Positions 32,967 through 40,565 of a stretch of DNA of 64,000 bases are shown piece after piece. The position numbers and the translations under genes were made by a program. Position 1 is the first letter of the stretch; each line of letters starts with the position of its first letter. The DNA is from Asticcacaulis currens (GTDB taxonomy: Bacteria > Pseudomonadota > Alphaproteobacteria > Caulobacterales > Caulobacteraceae), in assembly GCF_028550395.1 (NCBI RefSeq), contig NZ_JAQQKW010000002.1, positions 426,503-490,502 of the forward strand, given 5' to 3'. The notes beneath the pieces are model-generated. The model saw nothing but the letters and a program-made list of their open reading frames with translations. It did no database searches and was not told where the DNA came from.

Positions 32967-34277
32967 ATGCCCCCTTCTGCGCAGCCCTTGTCCCATCGGC
33001 GTCTTCTGACCTACGCCTCCGGCAATTTCGGCAAGACCCTGTTGTGGGGCACGGTGGACACGACCCTGATGTTCCTCCTGACCGATTATCTGGGGCTGGA
33101 GGCCGGATGTACCGGGGCACTGATCTTCACCTCTCTGGTGCTGGACGCCCTGCTTTATCCGTGGGCCGGCCATTTGGCGGATCGTCTGCGGACACCACTG
33201 GGCCGCTATGGGCCGCTGATCGTCCTGGGCACCCCGGTGGCCGTAGCCGCCTTTATCCTGCTGTTTCTGCTGATCCGCATGGAGGCCTCGCTATGGCTTA
33301 TTGCGGGTACACTGGCTCTGTTGCGCATCGGCTATGTCGCCCTCGACCTGTCGCACAATGCGCTGCTGGCCCCGATTTCAGCGGCGGTGCAGGACAATGG
33401 CCGCATCGCTCTGGCGCGCTTTCTGTTCTCCTCTCTGGCTACCCTGCTGCTGGCATTAGCCCTGCCACGCCTGATCCGGCCGGAGGACCCGGCGGCCGGC
33501 TTCGTTTGGGTAGCGGTCCTTCTGCCGCTGGTCGCCGGTGTCGCCATTCTGGTGGCCTGGGTCGCTGTCCGGGAGTGGGACACAGGCGCGCCGCTCGCCC
33601 GTCACGCGGGCGGAGTCACCATGCTACTACGCGATCGGAACACCTTGCGCATCCTTGCGGTGGGCGCGACGGCCTCGCTGTTTTTGCCCCTGTTCAACAA
33701 GGCCTGCGTCTTTTTCACCGCCCACTGGATCGGCAATGCCGCTCTAACCTCATGGCTTCTGGGGGCTCTGGTCGCCGGTCAGGTGGCCGGGCTGCCGCTA
33801 TGGCTTTACCTGTCGCCGCGCTGGCCCAAGACGCGCATCATGCAAGTGGCGCACGCCCTGAGCGCCGCGGGCTTCCTTCTGGCGGCCCTGAGCTTCGCCG
33901 TCCTGCACGCTGCCTTGCCGCTGCTTATGGCCTGCGCTTTTGTGGCGGGGATGGGCCTCAGCGGCGTCTATGCCCTGATCTGGGCCCTGCTGTCTGACGC
34001 CGCCCATGCGCTAGAACAAAGGACACAGGCGGCGGTGGGCGGGCAACTCTTCGCCTGGGCCATATTTCTGCAAAAAGCCGCCATGGGCGTAGGTGCCGGT
34101 CTGTTCGGGCTGGGCTTAAGCTATTCGGGTTATCAGGCCGACGTTGTGAATGATGCGGCCCGGCAGACCTTGTTCGCTTTCACTTTTCTGTTGCCCGCCC
34201 TAGGCAGTGTGATCTGCGTAATCCTGCTTAACGCCACAGATCAGACCTCTTTGCCGACTAATCGATCCGGACATTAG
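32967..34277 (+). CDS. GPH/MFS sugar:cation symporter (cassette 4)
   Basis: This 436-residue protein with about 12 membrane segments has the GPH N-terminal pattern LLTYASGNFGKTLLWGTVD. It is homologous to the symporters at 15163 and 26414. It is divergent from the PI-PLC-like gene and convergent with the EF-hand gene, whose 3' end overlaps it by 4 bp. By context it imports the polyol or sugar released by the phospholipase-like enzyme. Confidence 0.83.
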   Translation: MPPSAQPLSHRRLLTYASGNFGKTLLWGTVDTTLMFLLTDYLGLEAGCTGALIFTSLVLDALLYPWAGHLADRLRTPLGRYGPLIVLGTPVAVAAFILLFLLIRMEASLWLIAGTLALLRIGYVALDLSHNALLAPISAAVQDNGRIALARFLFSSLATLLLALALPRLIRPEDPAAGFVWVAVLLPLVAGVAILVAWVAVREWDTGAPLARHAGGVTMLLRDRNTLRILAVGATASLFLPLFNKACVFFTAHWIGNAALTSWLLGALVAGQVAGLPLWLYLSPRWPKTRIMQVAHALSAAGFLLAALSFAVLHAALPLLMACAFVAGMGLSGVYALIWALLSDAAHALEQRTQAAVGGQLFAWAIFLQKAAMGVGAGLFGLGLSYSGYQADVVNDAARQTLFAFTFLLPALGSVICVILLNATDQTSLPTNRSGH

Positions 34278-34672
34278 CTGAAATCCGCGCCGGTTATGAC
34301 GCCATCGGCGTTTTTGTCCTTCTTTTTGAAGTCGGCAATGCTGTCATTGACCCACTCTTCCAGCGTCACGAAGCCGTCCCCGTTGGTGTCGCACTTCATG
34401 ACCCAGCCCACGCGCTTTTCAATCATCGGATCGTTCGGTGCGGCCGATTTGGAATAGTTGGCCGTCGCCTCTTCTCTGGTCACCTGACCGTCTTTGTTGG
34501 CGTCCATCGCCTTGAAGGTAGCGGGTTTGTTGAGCGTAAACTCAGCCTGCGTGATCTGCCCGTCCTTGTTGCGGTCAAGGTAGGTATAGGCTTGCGGAAT
34601 GTCCTGAGCCGAGGCGGCTGAGGCCGCCACCAGAGACACAACAACGATACCGACATTTACAACCTTGTGCAT
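34274..34672 (-). CDS. Exported four-EF-hand protein
   Basis: This 132-residue protein has a Sec signal peptide at 1-22 and four EF-hand loops in pairs: DRNKDGQITQAEF, DANKDGQVTREEA, DTNGDGFVTLEEW and DKNADGVITGADF. All keep the D-x-[ND]-x-[DN]-G calcium ligands. GGTGGA precedes the start. It is probably a periplasmic calcium buffer or sensor. It sits between a cassette whose PI-PLC-like enzyme should need Ca2+ and the polysaccharide locus, whose lyases may also need it. Whether it serves either is unknown. Confidence 0.82.
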   Translation of the reverse strand: MHKVVNVGIVVVSLVAASAASAQDIPQAYTYLDRNKDGQITQAEFTLNKPATFKAMDANKDGQVTREEATANYSKSAAPNDPMIEKRVGWVMKCDTNGDGFVTLEEWVNDSIADFKKKDKNADGVITGADFS

Positions 34673-34770
34673 GTTTCCACCTTTGTTCTGATTGCGTGCC
34701 GCGTTCGGGGCATCTGTTCACCACCCCTGCGCAGGCCGTGAAAGATATATAGATAGATATAAAATTTGGC

Positions 34771-34796
34771 TAGACATATTTTCCGACGGCTATATC
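34771..34796 (+). promoter_or_regulatory. Sigma-73-type promoter of the esterase operon
   Basis: TAGACA (34771-34776), a 12-bp spacer and GCTATATC (34789-34796) match the Caulobacter housekeeping promoter TTGACGS-N10-14-GCTANAWC, with all eight -10 positions satisfied. It lies 34 bp before the acetylesterase ATG. Confidence 0.65.
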
Positions 34797-34830
34797 ACTA
34801 CGACTAACGAAAATATCTACGGGGAATACA

Positions 34831-36792
34831 ATGAAAGCCTGTTTCCTTGCCGGGACCGCTCTCGCGGCGGCGCTTTTGACCACCCCCGCCTTTGCAGAGC
34901 CCGCCAAATTCGCCGACGTATTTCAGGACCACGCCGTCGTCCAGCGCCATATGGAGACGAGGGTGTGGGGTACCGCCAGGCCGGGTGATACACTCACTGT
35001 CAGACTGGGGGCCGTAAAGGCGTCCACCAAGGCTGGGGCGGACGGAAGCTGGCGCCTCACCCTGCCGCCACAGGCCGAAGGCGGCCCCTTTGACCTGAGC
35101 GTGAGCAATGCGGCGGAGGAAACCACAACCCTGAAAGACGTCGCTATCGGAGATGTATTCCTGTGCGCCGGTCAGTCGAACATGGCCTTCCCGCTCAGCG
35201 CCAGTATCAATGGCAAGGCCGAAGGCGCCAAGCCCGTCGATCCGACCATCCGTCTCCTGAATATAGAAAAAACAGGGGCCATCCGTCCCGCCAGTGGCTT
35301 GCCCGTCACGGCGCGCTGGACCTATTCCGGCCCGGACACCGCGCCGGGCTTTTCGGCCGTCTGCCTTCTGACCGCGCGCGAATTGCGGCAGGACACGCCG
35401 GTGACGATCGGCCTCATCTCCGCCGCCGTCGGTGGGTCGCCTATCGAAGACTGGATGAGCCGCGACGCCCTGAAAGCAACCCGCATCGGCCTGTCGAACG
35501 TCGCCTTGCACGATGCCTATGCGGCCAGCGTGGATGAGGGACGCAAAGAGTTCGGCGACCGCACTGAAGCCTGGTGGGCAGGGCGTAAAACCGCCGAAGA
35601 ACCGACATGGCGCGAAGCGGGCTATGATGACAGCGGCTGGCAGAAACTCACCCTGACCAAACGCTGGCAGGAGGCCGATCAGGTCGAACTAAAAGGCTTT
35701 AACGGCACGATCTGGCTAAGGCAGCACATCACCCTGACCGCAGCGCAGGCGGCCAGTGCCGGGCAGTTGCGTCTGGGCATTCTGAATGATCTCGATGCGA
35801 CCTTTGTCAACGGGGTGCGCGTCGGGGCCGAAGATGGCGATGCCGAACGGGTTTATCCTGTTGCCAAGGGGCTGCTGCGCGCCGGAGACAATGTGATCGC
35901 TATCCGGCTGAACGGCACCTACGGCAATGGCGGCGTCAAGGGCCCTCCCAACAGCCGCGCCCTGCTTATCGGCAATGACAGCCTCCCCCTGTCCGATCAG
36001 TGGCTCTATCGCATCGCCGCTCCGGCCACGCTCTCAGGCACGCCGCCGCGCGCCCCGTGGGCCGCGGGTCGCGGCTACACCAACCTCTATAATGGCATGA
36101 TTGCCCCGCTCCTGCCATATGGCCTGAAAGGGGTGATGTGGTATCAGGGCGAACAGAATGCCTCGGCCTATAATGATTACCGCCTACTCCTCCCAGCCCT
36201 GCTGGCCGACTGGCGTAGGAGCTTCAAAAGCGACCTGCCCTTCTATATTGTTCAGCTTCCCAACTGGCGCTCCCGCACCGATGTACCGGCGGAGTCGAAT
36301 TGGGCCGGGCTGAGAGAGGCCCAGCGCGCCACCGTCAAAGCAGACAAAAAAGCCTATCTGGCGACCACGATTGATCTGGGCGACGTCAATGATGTTCACC
36401 CGGTCAACAAACGTGATGTGGCCAGCCGCATGGGCCTGCTGATTAGGAAATACAGCTACGGTAAGGACCTGATCGCCAATGCTCCGGACATTGAGGGTGT
36501 TACGCGCGAAGGCGATGATCTGGTGCTTCAGTTTGACGCCTATGGTTCGCGACTGGTGACCTACAGCGCTGATCAGGCCATCGGTTTTGAACTGTGCGAC
36601 AGCCAGAAGACCTGCCGCTACGTTGCCGGTCGCGTGGCGGCCGATACGGTGCGCCTCAGCGTGCCCGCGGGATTGACCCCGACCCTGCTTCGCTACGCCT
36701 GGGCCGATACGCCGGTCGTCAACCTCTACAGCGCCAATGGTCTGCCTGTGACGCCGTTCCAGTGGGACCTGAAAAGCAGCCCGGCCAAATGA
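34831..36792 (+). CDS. Secreted carbohydrate acetylesterase (SASA / sialate O-acetylesterase family)
   Basis: This 653-residue protein has a signal peptide ending AFA (residue 22). The SGNH-type block GQSNM (114-118) has Ser116 as nucleophile, and the C-terminal catalytic D-x2-H is in DVNDVHP (His near 523). A jelly-roll galactose-binding-like insert at about 250-370 (TWREAGYDDSGWQKL) is typical of the family. GGGGAA precedes the ATG. It removes acetyl groups from sugars. It is coupled by ATGA to the alpha/beta hydrolase gene and opens the polysaccharide locus. Confidence 0.86.
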   Translation: MKACFLAGTALAAALLTTPAFAEPAKFADVFQDHAVVQRHMETRVWGTARPGDTLTVRLGAVKASTKAGADGSWRLTLPPQAEGGPFDLSVSNAAEETTTLKDVAIGDVFLCAGQSNMAFPLSASINGKAEGAKPVDPTIRLLNIEKTGAIRPASGLPVTARWTYSGPDTAPGFSAVCLLTARELRQDTPVTIGLISAAVGGSPIEDWMSRDALKATRIGLSNVALHDAYAASVDEGRKEFGDRTEAWWAGRKTAEEPTWREAGYDDSGWQKLTLTKRWQEADQVELKGFNGTIWLRQHITLTAAQAASAGQLRLGILNDLDATFVNGVRVGAEDGDAERVYPVAKGLLRAGDNVIAIRLNGTYGNGGVKGPPNSRALLIGNDSLPLSDQWLYRIAAPATLSGTPPRAPWAAGRGYTNLYNGMIAPLLPYGLKGVMWYQGEQNASAYNDYRLLLPALLADWRRSFKSDLPFYIVQLPNWRSRTDVPAESNWAGLREAQRATVKADKKAYLATTIDLGDVNDVHPVNKRDVASRMGLLIRKYSYGKDLIANAPDIEGVTREGDDLVLQFDAYGSRLVTYSADQAIGFELCDSQKTCRYVAGRVAADTVRLSVPAGLTPTLLRYAWADTPVVNLYSANGLPVTPFQWDLKSSPAK

Positions 36793-38402
36793 CCACGGAC
36801 CGTCGCCGGTTTTTGACCGGTTCGGTCGGTAGCGGTCTGTGTCTGGCCGGCGCAGCCGCCGTCGGCTCCCCTTTACGCCCTGACGCCGATCAGGCCGTGT
36901 GGCAGTACCATGTCGATATGTCGGCTCAGCGTTCGCACGCCTATCTGTGGACGCCGCCCCGTTCGAAACGCCTGCGCGGCCTGATCATGGGGCAGACCAT
37001 CGTCATCGAAAAGGCCCTGCTGGAAGACCCGGCGATCCGCGCTATGGCGGCACGGGAAGATTTCGGTCTCATCTGGTTTAACCGCAACTGGGGCAATCGC
37101 TACGTCTATAGCGAGCCGCGCCGCGATGACCGGGTCGTGCAAGGGGCGCTGGATGCCCTGGCCGCGCTGAGCGGTTTCGAAGAACTGACCTGGGTGCCGT
37201 GGGTGACGATTGGTCATTCCGCCTCGCAGGCCTTCGCCTTTAATCCCGCCTATCAGAACCCGGATCGGGTGCTGTGCATCATCAGCGCCAAGGCCGGTTT
37301 GGGCAGGCCGCCAGAGTGGGACAAGACGGCGAGCCTGCGCCACACCCCGGTGCTTCAGATCGGGGCTGAACTGTTTGAACTGGGGCCCGCGCGCCGCCTA
37401 AGTCCGATCGACACCACGGCGCGGCAGATGGCCGAACACGCCCGAACCCATCCCGACACCGTATCGATGGGTCTGACCCAGACTGGCAGCGGGCATTTTG
37501 AATGGTCGCCCGATCTGGGCCGTTATGTCGCCGCGTTCATCTCGGCGGCTGCCAAAGCCCGCCTGCCGGAAGCCCTGACTCGTGATTTTCGCTTCAATGA
37601 GACACCGGAACGCGAGCTGTGGCTGGTGGACAGCGCTGTGCCGCCCCGGTTTGCGGCAGCCCCCGCACCGCTTTATCAGGGACCACGGGAGACGGCGATG
37701 CGCGTGTTCAACGGGCATCTGGCCAAGGCACTGAGCGCTTTCTATGCCGGCCATAACAAACGGCCCGTCTGGATCAGCTTTGATCACCAGACACCGTCTG
37801 CCAATGGACAGGGCTTGCAGACGCTCGACTTCACACCGGAAGCCGATGGGTTGAGCTTTAGCGTCTCGGCACGTCTGCAAAGGGACGACAGCGATACGGG
37901 CGGCTCAGCCCCGCGGGGTGGGCTGCATTTCCGGGTCGTCGGCTGGGGCTGGAGCTGTGTCCGGACGGGCCCGGCCACCTTCCGCGTGCAGTTCAACCGT
38001 GCCGAGGATAATATCGACAAGATACTGATACTGGCGGAATATCCGGGCGACCGCACGCACCGGCCCGTGGTGCAGCCCGTGCTTATCCGCATCCCGCTCA
38101 CCCATGACGAGGGACTGGAGCAGACGCTTAGCTTTGACGCCCTGCCGGATGTCGCAAGCCCGCACGGCCGGATACGCCTGAATGCTCGGTCTTCGGTGGG
38201 GTTGCCGGTGTCGTTTTTCGTGCGGTCAGGACCGGTCCTTATCGAAGACGCCCACTATCTGCGATTTGCGGACGTGCCCGCCCACGCCCGCTTCCCGCTT
38301 CGTATCGAGGTGGTGGCCACACAATGGGGCCGCGCCACAGGCCCTGCCGTCAAGACCGCCACGCCCGTATCGCGGGTCTTCTATCTTCACCGGCCACATT
38401 GA
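36789..38402 (+). CDS. Tat-exported alpha/beta hydrolase with C-terminal beta domain
   Basis: This 537-residue protein starts with a Tat-type RRRFLTG signal. An alpha/beta-hydrolase domain has the nucleophile elbow GHSAS (142-146, Ser144) and a His in GSGHFEW as likely catalytic residue. The last 200 residues are beta-rich (a sandwich or carbohydrate-binding module). It overlaps the acetylesterase gene by ATGA. The pairing suggests a second esterase removing a different acyl group, for example feruloyl, glyceryl or methyl. The family is not precisely recognised. Confidence 0.65.
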   Translation: MTTDRRRFLTGSVGSGLCLAGAAAVGSPLRPDADQAVWQYHVDMSAQRSHAYLWTPPRSKRLRGLIMGQTIVIEKALLEDPAIRAMAAREDFGLIWFNRNWGNRYVYSEPRRDDRVVQGALDALAALSGFEELTWVPWVTIGHSASQAFAFNPAYQNPDRVLCIISAKAGLGRPPEWDKTASLRHTPVLQIGAELFELGPARRLSPIDTTARQMAEHARTHPDTVSMGLTQTGSGHFEWSPDLGRYVAAFISAAAKARLPEALTRDFRFNETPERELWLVDSAVPPRFAAAPAPLYQGPRETAMRVFNGHLAKALSAFYAGHNKRPVWISFDHQTPSANGQGLQTLDFTPEADGLSFSVSARLQRDDSDTGGSAPRGGLHFRVVGWGWSCVRTGPATFRVQFNRAEDNIDKILILAEYPGDRTHRPVVQPVLIRIPLTHDEGLEQTLSFDALPDVASPHGRIRLNARSSVGLPVSFFVRSGPVLIEDAHYLRFADVPAHARFPLRIEVVATQWGRATGPAVKTATPVSRVFYLHRPH

Positions 38403-38417
38403 GTTTTAAGCCAATTT

Positions 38418-40565
38418 TTAGCGGTTAGATGCCTCAATATCGGTCTGCGAGTCGAACAGAATTCGACCCTGACGCAGGGCGTGACGACTTTGCTGTAAAT
38501 CCGGTGGCAGGGCTTTGCGCAGCGCATCGACATACAGGCCAATACGGTCAAACGGGATGGCCGCCAGAGGCGAAAGCCCTGCCACAGCCCTTGTCTTTAC
38601 CGCCGGCGACAAATCGAAATCCGCCGGGTTGGTCAAACCGGGATCGCGGTCAAAAACCGCATTGCTCGCCGTGTCGATGGTCACGCTTCTGGCGAGATCA
38701 AAGGGCTTTTGCGTGTTGATCAGTATGTTCTTTTCCAGCACATTGCCGGTCGGCAATTGCGGGCTCATTTTCAGCGTATTTAGCACCTCGCCATAGCGGC
38801 TGGACCACGGCGGCTCTGCCGTATTGAGCTGATTGAAAAGACGGCCCAGGTGCGACGAATGGAGGCCGTAATTCCGGCTCACGCCGCGATCGTCCAGATG
38901 CAGCCCCAGACGACACGCCATCACCAGATTGCCAATAATCTGATTGCCATGACCTCCACCGATAAACGGGCCGCTGGCCAGCCGGAAACAGATATTGCCT
39001 TCGACGCGGTGCCCTGACGCGCCATCGTCAATATAGACGCCATTAGCGCCGGCTGAGCTATGGATGAAGTTATGGCGCACGATATTGCCAAGTCCGGCCC
39101 AGTCGCCATTGGTATAGATGCCACCCAGATCACCGCTGTCGAGCCCGATATGATGGATCTCGTTTCGCTCGATGAGAAGATCATTGCCCTGATAGACGAT
39201 ACCGGCATTGGGGCCATCGTGGATCAGATTGTTGCGCACCCGGTTGCCGACGCCATTGAGGGCGATGGCTGGAGAAATGCGGGCCTCTTCGCCAAAGTTT
39301 CGGATATGGTTGTTTTCTATCACCACATCGCCGGGGGTCAGGGTCTTGCGATCCCCGCAGGTGACGCGCACGGCAAACCGGCCAATATGTTCAAGGTCGC
39401 AGCCGCGCACGCTGTGCCCGAAGCCGCCCACCATGTCGATGGCACCGCCGCCGATATTGCGAAGGCGCAGGGCCTCAAGCGCAATCTCCCATCCGCCGTC
39501 GATGCGCATGGCCCCGGCGCGACCGCCGGCAATCTCAAAGCCGCTGAACCGCACATGGCTGACGCCTGAAAGGTGGATCATCGGCGTATTGAGCGTCGTA
39601 ACCTCAAGAGAGGCAGAGGGCTCCGGAAGCCAGATCAACAGACGCCGCCCGGCATAGTCGTAGCACCACTCCCCCGGCGCCTCTATCTCCTCGGGTAGGT
39701 TGAAGGCGTAATAGGGCTCCTTGCCGTCGCCCTTGCGCGTGCCATTGATCAGGGGGGTGTACTTCGACCCTATGCCCAGACTGACCGGCGCAGCGAGCGT
39801 AATTGTACGCGCAGCCGTATCCAGAGAGGCCACCTTGACCGACTGCACGCTGAAGGGCACGCGCCAGAAGCCGGTGAGCCACAGCTCCCCCTTTTTTACC
39901 GCTGCCGCCCAGGTCGCCGGGTGGTCACCGCGATAGCGAAAGGTGCCACCACGCGGCGGGGCAATCCCACTATCGAGCACCTCGGCTATGGTCGTATAAC
40001 CGCCCTTGGGCCAGCGAGACTGAGGCAGTTTTTCACCTTTGTGGATGACGCTGAACAGCCCCCCATTGTCCTCGAACACCGGCGGCAAGGCGGGCGGCAG
40101 GTTTACCCCCGCCGCCGCGAAATCGAACGCGACAAGATTGCCCCGGACCTGCGGACGCACGCGGGCGAGCAGGTTGATATCGTCGATGCGGCGAGCGCTT
40201 TGGGCCGAGAGTCTGACCCCTCCGAACAGACGCACCTCAGCCCCCGGCAGCGCGCGATAGGTCACCGGGGCCTGCGCCGTACCGCTATCTTCGGCCGTCA
40301 GTTGAAAGGGCTCGTTGATGAAATAGGTGCCGCTGTGCAGCGAGACACAACAAGGAGCAGACACCCCGCCCCGACGCAGGGTGCGCAGGCGGTCGCGGGC
40401 CCCGGTGAGCGTGCGCAGCGGACGGGCAGCGCTGCCATCGGCGGCATCATCGCCGTCAGGGGCTACATGCAGGTCCAGACCCGTGGCGGCCCCGACCCCA
40501 CCCGGCAGGACCAAACCCGCCCCGATGATCCCCAGAGCCTTGGTGACGAAGCGGCGGGTCTTCAT
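38418..40565 (-). CDS. Exported right-handed beta-helix protein (pectate-lyase-like fold)
   Basis: This 715-residue protein has an N-terminal RRFVTKALGIIGAG Tat-like signal. The early segment LHVAPDGDDAADGSAARPL is typical of beta-helix polysaccharide enzymes. From about residue 350 to 560 there are repeated PbH1-type turns with Asn ladders, such as VIENNHIRNFG, NNLIHDGPNAGI and LIERNEIHHIG. The ATG at 40565 overlaps the stop of the upstream lyase gene by ATGA. It is a polysaccharide lyase or glycoside hydrolase of unknown specificity and the last gene of the minus-strand lyase operon. Confidence 0.75.
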   Translation of the reverse strand: MKTRRFVTKALGIIGAGLVLPGGVGAATGLDLHVAPDGDDAADGSAARPLRTLTGARDRLRTLRRGGVSAPCCVSLHSGTYFINEPFQLTAEDSGTAQAPVTYRALPGAEVRLFGGVRLSAQSARRIDDINLLARVRPQVRGNLVAFDFAAAGVNLPPALPPVFEDNGGLFSVIHKGEKLPQSRWPKGGYTTIAEVLDSGIAPPRGGTFRYRGDHPATWAAAVKKGELWLTGFWRVPFSVQSVKVASLDTAARTITLAAPVSLGIGSKYTPLINGTRKGDGKEPYYAFNLPEEIEAPGEWCYDYAGRRLLIWLPEPSASLEVTTLNTPMIHLSGVSHVRFSGFEIAGGRAGAMRIDGGWEIALEALRLRNIGGGAIDMVGGFGHSVRGCDLEHIGRFAVRVTCGDRKTLTPGDVVIENNHIRNFGEEARISPAIALNGVGNRVRNNLIHDGPNAGIVYQGNDLLIERNEIHHIGLDSGDLGGIYTNGDWAGLGNIVRHNFIHSSAGANGVYIDDGASGHRVEGNICFRLASGPFIGGGHGNQIIGNLVMACRLGLHLDDRGVSRNYGLHSSHLGRLFNQLNTAEPPWSSRYGEVLNTLKMSPQLPTGNVLEKNILINTQKPFDLARSVTIDTASNAVFDRDPGLTNPADFDLSPAVKTRAVAGLSPLAAIPFDRIGLYVDALRKALPPDLQQSRHALRQGRILFDSQTDIEASNR

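Noticed and set aside
32909..33997. 362-codon ORF overlapping the cassette-4 symporter
   Set aside because: It is in another frame of a clear membrane transporter and is Arg/Pro/Gly-rich.
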